Part shown: positions 45,689-54,324 of the stretch, piece by piece
Position numbering within the stretch: the stretch's first letter is position 1
Layout of the letters: every line of letters starts with the position of its first letter
Origin: Cupriavidus cauae
GTDB taxonomy: Bacteria; Pseudomonadota; Gammaproteobacteria; Burkholderiales; Burkholderiaceae
Assembly (NCBI RefSeq): GCF_008632125.1
Contig: NZ_VWRN01000045.1
Location: 1-64,000 of the forward strand
Reading direction: 5' to 3'
Length of the DNA stretch: 64,000 nt
Notes under the pieces: model-generated
What the model was told of the DNA's origin: nothing
Databases searched by the model: none
Seen by the model: the letters and a program-made list of their open reading frames with translations, nothing else
Position numbers and translations under genes: made by a program

Positions 45689-45961
45689 TTACTCCACCAC
45701 TTCGAGCTGGAACTCGCCGGTCGGCCCGTCGTACCCGATGCGCAGCCGCGCGCCGTTATGGCGACACGACTTGGCCACGCTGCGCAGTTCCGCCTGGCGT
45801 TCGCCGCGGCGCAGATGCGAGCGCGCCTTGGTGCTGATTTCACTCGGGCCGCAATCGTCGTTGCGGCATTGATAGCGCATCCATTGCCCATAGGAGCGCG
45901 GGCGCGCCGATGCTTCCGTGATGGTTGTGCACAGCGGACAACGTTGCAGGGCTTCCTTCAT
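45689..45961 (-). CDS. Small cysteine-rich (zinc-ribbon-like) hypothetical protein
   Basis: 90 aa from the ATG at 45961; in-frame ATGs at 45967, 45973 and further up to 46027 are alternatives, the 45961 start having GGGA at fair spacing. Cys pairs CPLC (near residue 8) and CRNDDCG (near 30) plus CRHNG later suggest a zinc ribbon, of the kind seen in phage Ogr/Delta-like activators. The end EFQLEVVE is well formed. No neighbours hint at a function. Confidence 0.55.
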   Translation of the reverse strand: MKEALQRCPLCTTITEASARPRSYGQWMRYQCRNDDCGPSEISTKARSHLRRGERQAELRSVAKSCRHNGARLRIGYDGPTGEFQLEVVE

Positions 45962-46242
45962 TGCCATTCCCATTCGGTGTCGTTTGCACGGGGACATCGT
46001 GCGAGCGTGCGGCAAAAGCGCCGCCAAGGCTCACTGCGATGAGCGCAAGCGATTTACGCAAAGTGATTTAACGCAAGAAAGTGATGCCGGAAGAAAGCAG
46101 ATTATCGGCACATCGGGCCGGCCTTGGCTACCCCCAAATCGGTAGCCCCTCGGCGGGAGGGTCGGCACCGCGCGATCGGACGATCGCCGCGGTGCCGTGA
46201 TGCAGCCCTCGAGCGAGGGCATGGCAGCAGGGGCGGCGGCGC

Positions 46243-46701
46243 TCAGGCAGCCTTGGCGACGACGCCGGCAGCCGGCTTCGTCTTTGCAGCGGCCTTCGGT
46301 GCGGCCTTCTTCGGTGCCTTGACGACCTTGGCGGCGGGCTTGGCGGCCTTCGGTGCAGCAGCCTTCGGTGCGGCGGCCTTCTTCGGCGCGGCGGTCTTGG
46401 CGCCGGCCGGCTTCTTCGCCGACTTGGCGGCCTTCGCTGCCTTCGCCTTTTCCTTCTGCGCGGCCAGCTTGTCCTTCGCGGCCTGCTTCTCGGCCTGCAG
46501 TGCCAGCTTGGCGGCGGCGACAGCCTGCGCGACTTCGCGCTTGGCGGCGTCGATCGCCTTCTTCGTGTCGGCGCGCAGCTTCAGCAGGCGCTTCTTCGCG
46601 GCTTGCGCTTCGCGTGCCAGCACGCTGGCCTTCTTGGTCGGTGCCGCCGGCTTGGCGGACTTCACTGCGCGCGGCGCGCTTTTCTTGTTGGCAACGGCCA
46701 T
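46243..46701 (-). CDS. Histone H1-like Lys/Ala-rich DNA-binding protein
   Basis: 152 aa, over half Lys and Ala. The first ~75 residues form a charged helix (REAQAAKKRLLKLRADTKKAIDAAKREVAQAV). The second half is built of KAAAPKAAAPKAAK-type units like eukaryotic H1 tails and the AlgP/HctB group. It is likely a nucleoid-associated protein. It stands alone, with the start at 46701. Confidence 0.85.
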   Translation of the reverse strand: MAVANKKSAPRAVKSAKPAAPTKKASVLAREAQAAKKRLLKLRADTKKAIDAAKREVAQAVAAAKLALQAEKQAAKDKLAAQKEKAKAAKAAKSAKKPAGAKTAAPKKAAAPKAAAPKAAKPAAKVVKAPKKAAPKAAAKTKPAAGVVAKAA

Positions 46702-46897
46702 TGTTCTATATACCCGAAATGTGGTTTATGGAGCGCGGAGTATAACCGGTCACACGTGTACGAAGAAACGTTCTCGTCGCATCGTGTAGCGCTTTTGCGC
46801 GCGATGCGATCGTCTATGCTGCCTAGGGGATTGCCGCGCGGCGCCCGCCGTTCGCGGCGCGGGGCGATCCGGTTTCAAATCGGTGACGTCGAAGCGG

Positions 46898-47016
46898 TGA
46901 TTTCGCACCGACGATTTCGGCACCGACGATTTCGCACCGACGATTTCGGCACCGACGATTTCGGCACCGACGATTTCGGCACCGACGATTTTCGAACCGA
47001 CGATTTTCGAACCGAT
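46898..47016 (+). repeat. 15-bp tandem repeat upstream of a VOC gene
   Basis: Seven to eight copies of ACCGACGATTTCGGC and variants (ACCGACGATTTCGC, ACCGACGATTTTCGA) lie 36 bp before the VOC gene start, in its presumed leader. Each unit carries a partial CGACGATTTCG core. Confidence 0.92.
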
Positions 47017-47051
47017 GATGCGGCGATGCCGCCGCGCAAGGAGCGATTGAG

Positions 47052-47498
47052 ATGACCGATACCCATTCCGGCGCCGCCGGCAGCACCGGCAGTACCGCCA
47101 TTCCGTGCCTGCGTTATCGCGATGCGCCGTCCGCAATTGCATGGCTGTGCGATACCTTCGGTTTCACGCGGCATCTGGTGGTCGAGAACGACGACGGCAC
47201 CATCGCGCATGCGCAACTCAATTACGGCAAGGGCATGGTGATGCTGGGCTCGGTGCTCGATTCGCCGTATGGCAAGCTGATGCGCCAGCCGGACGAAGTC
47301 GGCGGCGGACAGACCCAGAGCATTTATCTGGTCGTGCCCGATCCCGACGCGGTATTCGCGCGCGCCAAGGCGGCGGGCGCGCAGATCGTGCTCGAGTTGA
47401 AGGACCAGGATTATGGCGGCCGCGATTTCAGCTGCTTCGATCTCGAAGGCCATCTGTGGACGATCGGCAGTTATGATCCGTGGGTCAGTACGTCGTAG
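47052..47498 (+). CDS. VOC-family (glyoxalase/bleomycin-resistance fold) protein
   Basis: 148 aa, AAGGAG 7 bp before ATG 47052. One VOC domain (PCLRYRDAPSAIAWLCDTFGF; LNYGKGMVMLGS; YLVVPDPDAVFARAKAAGAQIV; GRDFSCFDLEGHLWTIGSYDPW). The final E in LEGHLWTIGSYDP is the typical metal ligand position. It resembles PhnB-like/antibiotic-resistance-type VOC proteins of unknown substrate. A second VOC gene follows after 123 bp. Confidence 0.88.
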   Translation: MTDTHSGAAGSTGSTAIPCLRYRDAPSAIAWLCDTFGFTRHLVVENDDGTIAHAQLNYGKGMVMLGSVLDSPYGKLMRQPDEVGGGQTQSIYLVVPDPDAVFARAKAAGAQIVLELKDQDYGGRDFSCFDLEGHLWTIGSYDPWVSTS

Positions 47499-47621
47499 GC
47501 GCGGACGATTGAATCCGCCAGTTTTCCGGATCCGGAATCCGGTTCCGGAACCCGTGCCATTACCGTCTGCGCCATTTCGAACACCATTTTCAGAACCATT
47601 TCAAAACCAGGAGACACCTCG

Positions 47622-48029
47622 ATGGCGACCCAGATTTTCGTCAACCTGCCCGTCAAGGACCTCGACCGCTCGGTCGATTTTTTTACGCGGCTCGGCTATC
47701 GCTTCGATCCCAAATTCACCGACCGCAATGCCACCTGCATGATCGTGTCGGACCAGATCTACGTGATGCTGCTGGTCGAGGACTTCTTCAAGACCTTCAC
47801 CGGCAAGGCGATCTGCGATACCGGCAGCAGCACCGAAGTCATTCTGGCGCTGTCGATGGACAGCCGCGCCGCGGTCGACGACATGGTGTCGAAGGCCGTC
47901 GCGGCGGGCGCGCGCACGCCGAACGAGCCGAAGGACTACGGCTTCATGTACCAGCACGGCTATGAAGACCTCGACGGCCATCTGTGGGAGGTGTTCTACA
48001 TGCAGCCGGAGGCGGCGCAGCAGTCGTAG
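47622..48029 (+). CDS. VOC-family protein, second copy
   Basis: 135 aa, GGAGACACCTCG before ATG 47622. A different VOC subtype from the upstream one (FVNLPVKDLDRSVDFFTRLGYRFDPKF; ICDTGSSTEVILALSMDSRAAVDDMVSKAVAAGA; YEDLDGHLWEVFYM). The leader between the two genes has a loose repeat (CCATTTTCAGAACCATTTC). Not a tandem duplicate: the sequences are quite diverged. Confidence 0.88.
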   Translation: MATQIFVNLPVKDLDRSVDFFTRLGYRFDPKFTDRNATCMIVSDQIYVMLLVEDFFKTFTGKAICDTGSSTEVILALSMDSRAAVDDMVSKAVAAGARTPNEPKDYGFMYQHGYEDLDGHLWEVFYMQPEAAQQS

Positions 48030-48039
48030 TCGTCAGCAC

Positions 48040-48110
48040 GTCGTTCCCGCGAGGGCGGGAATTCCAGCGTCCCGGAAAGCGGCCGGGCTTCCGCTTTCGC
48101 GGGGACGACA
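48040..48110. repeat. REP-like palindromic intergenic element
   Basis: GTCGTTCCCGCGAGGGCGGG with hairpin TTCCCGC-GAGG-GCGGGAA starts at 48040, and its inverted partner CCGCTTTCGCGGGGACGAC ends near 48109, with GGAAAGCGGCC between. Paired inverted copies of this type are a common intergenic repeat in Burkholderiales; here it lies between converging genes. Confidence 0.75.
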
Positions 48111-48160
48111 GGCCCTGACAGACGGCAAGGATGCGTGGGCGATGACCGTTGGCGACCGCT

Positions 48161-49102
48161 TCAACCGCTCGCCGCCTGCAGCGCCGTCACCAGCGCCATC
48201 AGCGGCCCGCTGTGCTGGGCGCGGCGCAGCCACATCGCCTCCACGGGCGGCAGGTCCCAGCGCAAGGCATGGGGCAGCAGGGCCGCGCCCCCGCCATTGG
48301 CCAGTTCGACCGCAACCGCGCGCGGCACGATCGTGATCGCGCGCGGCTGCGTGCGCAGCAGCGTGGCGATGGTCTTGATCGAATAGGTTTCCACCAGCGG
48401 CAGCGGCGGCGCCACGCCCGCGGTCGCGAACATCGTATTGATGGTGCGGCGGGTCGGCGTCTGCGGCGGCGGCATGATCCAGTCCAGCGTGGCCAGCCGC
48501 GCCCAGTCGAGCGCGCCGCGCGAGAGCCGCGCCGCGGCGCGCGTCGGCACCACCAGCGTCGGCTCCTCGCGATACAGCGGCACCTGCACGATGTCTTCCC
48601 CCGCGGCATAGAACGAGCGCGCGATCACGCAATCGACCTCGTGCGCGCGCAGGGCGCTGACCAGTTCGTCGGTGGTCCCCTCGCGCACCAGCACCGCGAT
48701 GCGCGGCTGCTGGCTCAGGGCATGCGAGCAAGCCGCGTCCAGCACCGCCGGCGCGATGAACGGAATCACGCCGATGCGCAGCCGCCCGCCGAGTCCCGCA
48801 TCGAGTACCGCCAGTTCGTCGCCGAGCGCCCGCGCGTCCGCCAGCGCGAGCCGCGCATACGCGAGCACGGCGGCACCGGTCTCGGTGGCTTCCAGGCCCG
48901 CGCGTGACCGATGAAACAGCGGCGTCAGGAAGATCTCCTCGATCTCGCGCAGCGCCTTGGTCACCGCCGGCTGGCTCAGGTTCAGCTCGGCGGCCGCGCG
49001 CGACAGCGAGCGATGCCGCTCCAATGCCAGCAGCAACGACAGCTGCTTCAGGCGCAGGCGGGATATCAGGTTGTGCTGCAGGCGGTCGGCGAAGGCAGGC
49101 AT
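48161..49102 (-). CDS. LysR-family regulator (divergent from GGT)
   Basis: 313 aa. The helix-turn-helix (LLLALERHRSLSRAAAELNLSQPAVTKALREIEEIFLTPLFHRSR) and the substrate-binding domain (GGRLRIGVIPFIAPAVLDAACSHAL) are complete. The helix-turn-helix style (HRSLSRAAAELNLSQPAVTKAL) belongs to the CbbR/GbpR-like LysR branch often regulating Bug-linked catabolic genes. It is divergent from the gamma-glutamyltransferase/Bug/GAF operon, its likely target. Confidence 0.92.
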   Translation of the reverse strand: MPAFADRLQHNLISRLRLKQLSLLLALERHRSLSRAAAELNLSQPAVTKALREIEEIFLTPLFHRSRAGLEATETGAAVLAYARLALADARALGDELAVLDAGLGGRLRIGVIPFIAPAVLDAACSHALSQQPRIAVLVREGTTDELVSALRAHEVDCVIARSFYAAGEDIVQVPLYREEPTLVVPTRAAARLSRGALDWARLATLDWIMPPPQTPTRRTINTMFATAGVAPPLPLVETYSIKTIATLLRTQPRAITIVPRAVAVELANGGGAALLPHALRWDLPPVEAMWLRRAQHSGPLMALVTALQAASG

Positions 49103-49229
49103 GGCAAAGGGACGAAGGAGGGGGGAAGGATGGCGAAGGGCGGGTTTCCGGGAGTCGCGCGATCAGTCGCGCAGCCGGTCGAGAAACCGGTCACGCAGCC
49201 GGTCATGCAGCCGGTCACGCGCCAGTCGT

Positions 49230-49277
49230 ATAACCAATCCGGAATGGAAGAATAAAGCAATCGTGCGTTCTGGTTAT
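49230..49277. promoter_or_regulatory. Inverted repeat in LysR/GGT control region
   Basis: ATAACCA (49230-49236) and TGGTTAT (49271-49277) form 7-bp inverted arms with a 34-bp spacer in the AT-richest part of the divergent gap. It may hold the LysR sites or promoters. A 15-bp repeat (CAGCCGGTCACG) lies just beside it (49170-49220). Confidence 0.4.
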
Positions 49278-49345
49278 TCGATCTTCCTATACTTGCCCCA
49301 TCGCTTGCCCCATCCCACCCACCCAGATCGCCTTCGGAAACCAGC

Positions 49346-51175
49346 ATGTTCACCACCCGCCCGGAAATCGTCGGTACCTTCGGCGTCGTCTCGTCGACCC
49401 ACTGGCTCGCCTCGCAGACCGCGATGGGCGTGCTCGAGCGCGGCGGCAATGCCTTCGATGCGGCGGTGGCCGGCGGCTTCGTGCTGCAGGTGGTCGAGCC
49501 GCACCTGAACGGCCCCGGCGGCGAAGCGCCGATCCTGCTATGGAGCGAACGCGAGCGCGCCGTGCGCTCGATCTGCGGCCAGGGTCCGGCCCCCGCGCTG
49601 GCCGACCCGGCCGCGATGCGCGCGATGGGACTGGAACTGATGCCCGGCATCGGCCTGCTGCCCGCCACCGTGCCCGGCGCATTCGGCGCGTGGCTGACCA
49701 TGCTGCGCGACTACGGCACGTGGTCTCTGGCCGAAGTGCTGGCGCCCGCGATCGCCTATGCGCGCGACGGCTTTCCGCTGGTGCCGCGTATTTCGCAGGC
49801 GATCCTGGCGGTGCGCGAACTGTTCCAGCGCGAATGGCGCGATTCGGCCGACGTGTGGCTGGTCGATGGCCGCGTGCCGTCACCGGGCTCGCTGCATGCC
49901 ACGCCCGCGCTGGCGCGCACCTACCAGCGCATCGTCGAAGAGGCGCACGCGGCCGGCGCCACCCGCGAGAAGCAGATCGATGCCGCGCTCGACTGCTGGT
50001 ACCGCGGCTTCGTCGCGCGCGAGATCGATACCTATTGCCGCACGCAGCAGGTGCGAGACACCACCGGCGAGCGCCATCGCGGCCTGCTGCGCTACGAGGA
50101 CATGGCGTGCTGGCAGCCCGAGGTCGAAGCGCCGCTGACGCTGGATTTCGGCCGCTATACGGTCGCCAAGTGCGGCGTCTGGAGCCAGGGCCCCGCCTTC
50201 CTGCAGCAGCTCGGCATGCTGCGGCACGCCGGATTGGAGGCGCACGAACCGACGTCGCCGGGCTTCGTCCATCGGATCGCCGAGGCGGCCAAGCTGGCGA
50301 TGGCCGACCGCCTCGCGTGGTACGGCGATCCGCGCTTTGCCGACGTGCCGGCGCAGGGCCTGCTCGATGCCGACTACCTGCGATCGCGCGCGCAGCTGAT
50401 CGGCGCGCAGGCATCGCGCGAGATGCGGGCCGGCACCGTCGACGGCCGCGCACCCCGCCTGCCCGATCTCGACGCGGCCGAGCGCACGCTGGCCAGCGCC
50501 GATACGCGCTTCGGCGTCGGCGAACCGACCTTCGCCGCGCTGCCGCCGGTGCAGCAATGGGCCGAGAAGGAGATCTTCGTCGGCGACACCTGTCATCTCG
50601 ACGTGATTGATCGCGACGGCAATATGGTCGCGGCGACGCCGTCCGGCGGCTGGCTGTCGTCGAGCCCCACCATTCCGGCGCTGGGCTTCGCGCTCAATAC
50701 GCGCCTGCAGATGACCTGGCTCGAGCCGGGCCTGCCCAATTCGCTGGCGCCGGGCAAGCGGCCCTGCACCACGCTGTCGCCGTCGCTGGCCTTGCGCGAC
50801 GGGGAGCCCTATATGGTGTTCGGCACGCCGGGCGGCGACCAGCAGGACCAATGGTCGCTGGCCTTCTTCATGCGCCACGCGGTGCACGGCATGAATCTGC
50901 AACAGGCGATCGACGCGCCGGCCTGGCACATCGACCACTTCCCCGGCTCGTTCTGGCCGCGCCAGACGGTGTTGAACCGGCTCAGCATCGAGTCGCGCTT
51001 TCCGCAGGCGGCGCTGGACGCGCTGCGCGATGCCGGCCACGAGCTGCGCATCGGCGAGCCGTGGTCGGAGGGACGGATGTCGGCGTGTTCTCGCGAGCGC
51101 GACGGCAAGGGCCGGCTGGTGCTGCGCGCCGGTGCGAATCCGCGCGGCATGCAGGGCTATGCGGTGGGACGCTGA
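49346..51175 (+). CDS. Gamma-glutamyltransferase family protein
   Basis: 609 aa, N-terminal nucleophile hydrolase. The autocleavage Thr is in GDTCHLDVIDRDGNMVAATPSGG (about residue 414), and PCTTLSPSLALRDGEPYMVFGTPGGD carries the conserved glycine loop. N-terminal AMGVLERGGNAFDAAVAGGFVLQVVEPHLNGPGGE matches the family. It has no signal peptide, so it probably acts in the cytoplasm, like YwrD-type members. Substrate may be a gamma-glutamyl amide rather than glutathione. It leads an operon with a Bug protein and a GAF protein. Confidence 0.92.
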   Translation: MFTTRPEIVGTFGVVSSTHWLASQTAMGVLERGGNAFDAAVAGGFVLQVVEPHLNGPGGEAPILLWSERERAVRSICGQGPAPALADPAAMRAMGLELMPGIGLLPATVPGAFGAWLTMLRDYGTWSLAEVLAPAIAYARDGFPLVPRISQAILAVRELFQREWRDSADVWLVDGRVPSPGSLHATPALARTYQRIVEEAHAAGATREKQIDAALDCWYRGFVAREIDTYCRTQQVRDTTGERHRGLLRYEDMACWQPEVEAPLTLDFGRYTVAKCGVWSQGPAFLQQLGMLRHAGLEAHEPTSPGFVHRIAEAAKLAMADRLAWYGDPRFADVPAQGLLDADYLRSRAQLIGAQASREMRAGTVDGRAPRLPDLDAAERTLASADTRFGVGEPTFAALPPVQQWAEKEIFVGDTCHLDVIDRDGNMVAATPSGGWLSSSPTIPALGFALNTRLQMTWLEPGLPNSLAPGKRPCTTLSPSLALRDGEPYMVFGTPGGDQQDQWSLAFFMRHAVHGMNLQQAIDAPAWHIDHFPGSFWPRQTVLNRLSIESRFPQAALDALRDAGHELRIGEPWSEGRMSACSRERDGKGRLVLRAGANPRGMQGYAVGR

Positions 51176-51325
51176 GAGCGGGGATGCCGCGGCATGGCCC
51201 GTGCAGGCGCCGATATGTCACGGCACGATGGAACGGCAGAGCGCCAGGCCAGCAGACCAGCAGAACGATAGAACGACAGACCGGCCGCGCGGTGCGTCCG
51301 GCATGACAAACGGGGGAAAACGACC

Positions 51326-52303
51326 ATGAAGACGACGATTCGAAGCTGGCTGCGCGGGGTGGCCGCGCTGGCGCTGTGCTGCGCCGCAGGCGCCGCGGCG
51401 GCGCAGGACTATCCGACCAAGCCGATCACGCTGGTGGTGCCGTGGGCGCCGGGCGGTTCGACCGATATCCTGGCGCGGGTGCTGTCCGAACGCCTGACGC
51501 GCTCGCTGGGGCAGCCGGTCATCGTCGACAACAAGCCAGGCGCATCGGGCAATATCGGCTCGGCCATGGTCGCGCGCGCCAAGCCGGACGGCTATACGCT
51601 GCTGATCGGCTCGATGAGCACGCATGCGATGAACCCGGCGCTGATGCCGAACATGCCGTTCCGCGGCGTCGAGGATTTCACGCCGCTGGGCCTGCTGGCC
51701 TACGTCACCAACACGATGGTGGTCCACCCGTCGGTGCCGGCCAACAACGTCAAGGAACTGATCGCCTACGCGCGCGCCAATCCCGGCAAGCTGGCCTACG
51801 CCAGCGCCGGTCCAGGTTCGACCAACCATCTGAGCGCGGTGTTGTTCGAGAAGATGGCCGGCGTGGAGATGCTGCACGTGCCGTACAAGGGCGGGGCGCC
51901 TGCCGTGGTCGACACGGTCGCGGGCCAGACCCAGCTGCTGTTCTCGGCCGGCACGCAGACGCTGCCGCACGTCAAGGCCAACAAGCTGAAGCTGCTGGCC
52001 GTCACCGAGGCCAGGCGCTCGCCGCTGCTGCCCAATGTGCCGACCGTCGCCGAGACCGTGCCGGGCTACGAGCTGGCGGTCTGGTATGGCGCCTTCGGCC
52101 CGGCCGGCATGCCGCCGGCGCTGGTGACGCGCCTGAATGCCGAGATCAACAAGGTGATGCAGCTGCCCGAGGTCAAGGCAAAGATGGACGCGATCGGCGT
52201 GGAGACGACCACGTCGACGCCGCAGCAGTTCGGCCAGGTGCTGCGCCGCGATGCCGACCGCTACGGCAAGCTGATCCGCGACCTGAAGATCAGCGCGGAG
52301 TGA
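51326..52303 (+). CDS. Bug/TctC-type periplasmic solute-binding protein
   Basis: 325 aa with signal peptide (WLRGVAALALCCAAGAAAAQ). Motifs YPTKPITLVVPWAPGGSTDILARVLSERL, VIVDNKPGASGNIGSAMVARAKPDGYT, YASAGPGSTNHLSAVLFEKMAG and HVPYKGGAPAVVDTVAGQTQLLF are typical. It may capture the compound later processed by the GGT enzyme. It lies between the GGT gene and the GAF gene; no TctAB genes are adjacent. Confidence 0.94.
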   Translation: MKTTIRSWLRGVAALALCCAAGAAAAQDYPTKPITLVVPWAPGGSTDILARVLSERLTRSLGQPVIVDNKPGASGNIGSAMVARAKPDGYTLLIGSMSTHAMNPALMPNMPFRGVEDFTPLGLLAYVTNTMVVHPSVPANNVKELIAYARANPGKLAYASAGPGSTNHLSAVLFEKMAGVEMLHVPYKGGAPAVVDTVAGQTQLLFSAGTQTLPHVKANKLKLLAVTEARRSPLLPNVPTVAETVPGYELAVWYGAFGPAGMPPALVTRLNAEINKVMQLPEVKAKMDAIGVETTTSTPQQFGQVLRRDADRYGKLIRDLKISAE

Positions 52304-52305
52304 GC

Positions 52306-52917
52306 GTGAGCGAAGCATCCAATCCGCAGGACGCCGCGCTGGCGGCCCTGGCTGCGCTGCGGCAACGATTGACCGCGAAGCAGGCGGCTGCGCTGGAGTC
52401 CGCGCTTGAAGTCGAGCATGAGGCCCTGCATCGGGCCGCGCCAGGCCAGGCCGAACACGGCGCCGCGCTCTTCGACGCGGTCGGGGACGCCACGCTGGCG
52501 CTGCTCGGCCCCGGCCTGCTGACGATCAATCTGTGGCGCCCGGACACCCGGGAAGTGGTGCGCCAATGGTCCAGCGATCCCGCCGCCTATCCGGTCGGCG
52601 GCAGCAAGCGCAAGGGCGATACGCCGTGGACGCGGCAGCTGCTGGAGCGCACCGAAGTCTTCGTCGGCGAAGGCGACGCGGCGCTGGCCGAGGTGTTCGA
52701 CGATATCGCAACGATCCGCGCGCTCGGGCTGAGGGCAGTGGTCAATGTACCGATCGGCGAGCGGGGTCGCTGCATCGGCACGTTCAACTACCTCAGCCCG
52801 AGGTCTGCGTGGCAGGCCGACGAGGTCGAGACGCTGCGCCGGCTCGCCGATCTGGCCGCGCCGGCGGTGGCGCAATGCCACGCCCGTCAGGCCGGGCCGG
52901 CGCGCGAAGCGGGCTAG
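52306..52917 (+). CDS. GAF-domain sensory protein
   Basis: 203 aa, GTG 52306 two bases after the Bug stop. A helical N-terminus (LAALRQRLTAKQAAALESALEVEHEALH) precedes one GAF domain (GPGLLTINLWRPDTREVVRQWSSDPAAYPVGGSKRKGDTPWTRQLLERTEVFVGE; VVNVPIGERGRCIGTFNYLS). No output domain (kinase, cyclase or HTH) is present. It may be a stand-alone ligand-binding protein of the operon; close placement to a Bug gene is common in Burkholderiales. Confidence 0.85.
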   Translation: MSEASNPQDAALAALAALRQRLTAKQAAALESALEVEHEALHRAAPGQAEHGAALFDAVGDATLALLGPGLLTINLWRPDTREVVRQWSSDPAAYPVGGSKRKGDTPWTRQLLERTEVFVGEGDAALAEVFDDIATIRALGLRAVVNVPIGERGRCIGTFNYLSPRSAWQADEVETLRRLADLAAPAVAQCHARQAGPAREAG

Positions 52918-52954
52918 CGCTCGGGCGGCAGGCTCAGCCGGCGCGCGACGCGGG

Positions 52955-54295
52955 TCAGGTCTCGATCGGCTCCGGCGCCGGCTGCTGGAAGCGCCGCGAC
53001 AGCAGCGCCTCTCGCGGGTGGTAATAGCGCAAGGTCAGCGAGAAGCGGCCGGCCGGCGCCGGCAGCCAGTTGGCCTCGCGTGCCGGCTCGGGCCGCGCAT
53101 GTTGCAGCCACAGGTCGATGCTGCCATCGGCATTGACCAGCAGTCCCGGCGTGCGGTCGCCGATGGTATAGCGGCCGATCGGATTCTCGGTGAAGAAGCG
53201 CCGGCCGTCGGGCGCGAACTCGTACATCGACAGCGACCAGAACGCGTCGACCGGCATCGCCGGCGGGATATGCAGCCGGTAGGCCCGCGCACCGTCCAGC
53301 CGTTCGCCGGCCGAATCGTTGACGCAGGTGGCGTAGATGGCCTCGGCGCGCTCCAGCGCGCCCAGGCCGATCAGCGATACATGGGCGCGATAGGTGTAGT
53401 CCTTGCCGAAATTGCCCAGATGGTCCGGGCCCGATTGCCACGGACCCGATTCGCTGCCATTGCCGAAGCCCGGCGTGCGCGCCAGTTCCTTGCGCAGCGC
53501 CGGCAGCATCGCGCGCCAGGCCTGCTGGATCGGCGTCGGCAGGTCGCCGTAGGCATGGCGATGCCCGGGGCGGATGCCGACTTCGGCAAAACTCGCCACC
53601 AGCTCGCGTTCGTCGTCCGGCACCGGATTGCGGCCCAGCACCTCATTGACCAGGTCCAGATAGCAGGCCGGATCGGCCTCGTCGGGCACGGTCTCCAGCA
53701 GGCCGCTGCCGCCGGTGTCTTGCGGTCCTTCTTGCGATCCAACTTGCGTTCCAACTCGCGATCCCACCGGCTCAAGCCGGATCGCATCCTGCAACGCATG
53801 CACCGCCGGCAGGTCGTGCTCGCCATCGACCAGCAGCCGAGCGAGCAGCCAGACATCGTTGCTGGGACAGCGGATCAGCCGCGCGCCGGCTGGCGCGTCG
53901 CCGGACCAGTCGGGCCCCGCCAGCAGGAATTCGGCGGCCTCCGAGCCGGTCGTGCGATTGCCGATGCAGGCGAAGTTGTTGGTGAAGATGTCCAGCAGCG
54001 CCACGCTGTAGTAGCGCTCGCCCATGTCCGGCAGCCGCAGCAGCATCGGTCCGCCGTGCAAGGCCAGGTATGACAGCGAATACAGCGTGTCGTTGTTGGG
54101 CTGCGTCACGGTGCGGGCGCGATGGTCCAGCAGCCGGCGGTAATGCAGCAGGCCGTTGACGGGCACGCGGTTGCGGTTCTGCGGGTTCTGCGTGATCTGC
54201 CAGCGCACCTGCGCGAGATCGTGCACCGGGAAGGTATAGATGAAGGCCTCGCGCAGGCGCGCGGCGAGGGCGGGATCGGTGGTGGTGTTTTCCAT
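52955..54295 (-). CDS. DUF1254/DUF1214 protein without signal peptide
   Basis: 446 aa from the ATG at 54295 (MENTTTDPALAARLREAFIYTFPVHDLAQVRW); an ATG at 54304 is also in frame. DUF1254 motifs: NPQNRNRVPVNGLLHYRRLLDHRARTVTQPNNDTLYSLSYLAL and RYYSVALLDIFTNNFACIGNRT. DUF1214 at the end: VDAFWSLSMYEFAPDGRRFF, NPIGRYTIGDRT and WLPAPAGRFSLTLRYYHP. A short repeat-derived insertion (VGSRVGTQVGSQEGPQD) is present. It lies 29 bp after the porin gene on the same strand, so it is probably co-transcribed and under the TetR regulator. Confidence 0.87.
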   Translation of the reverse strand: MENTTTDPALAARLREAFIYTFPVHDLAQVRWQITQNPQNRNRVPVNGLLHYRRLLDHRARTVTQPNNDTLYSLSYLALHGGPMLLRLPDMGERYYSVALLDIFTNNFACIGNRTTGSEAAEFLLAGPDWSGDAPAGARLIRCPSNDVWLLARLLVDGEHDLPAVHALQDAIRLEPVGSRVGTQVGSQEGPQDTGGSGLLETVPDEADPACYLDLVNEVLGRNPVPDDERELVASFAEVGIRPGHRHAYGDLPTPIQQAWRAMLPALRKELARTPGFGNGSESGPWQSGPDHLGNFGKDYTYRAHVSLIGLGALERAEAIYATCVNDSAGERLDGARAYRLHIPPAMPVDAFWSLSMYEFAPDGRRFFTENPIGRYTIGDRTPGLLVNADGSIDLWLQHARPEPAREANWLPAPAGRFSLTLRYYHPREALLSRRFQQPAPEPIET

Positions 54296-54324
54296 GGCTT
54301 GCATCGTGGCTGCTATCGTGGCTG

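Noticed and set aside
45840..46061. Minus-strand frame starting MRKSLALIAVSLGG, like a signal peptide
   Set aside because: Starts with TTG, lacks a ribosome site, and overlaps the Cys-rich gene in another frame; the tail is not protein-like.
46163..46197. Large GC hairpin (CGGCACCGCG / CGCGGTGCCG with inner CGATCG arms) after the histone-like gene
   Set aside because: No T-run on either side, so not called a terminator; could still be a structural or REP-like element.
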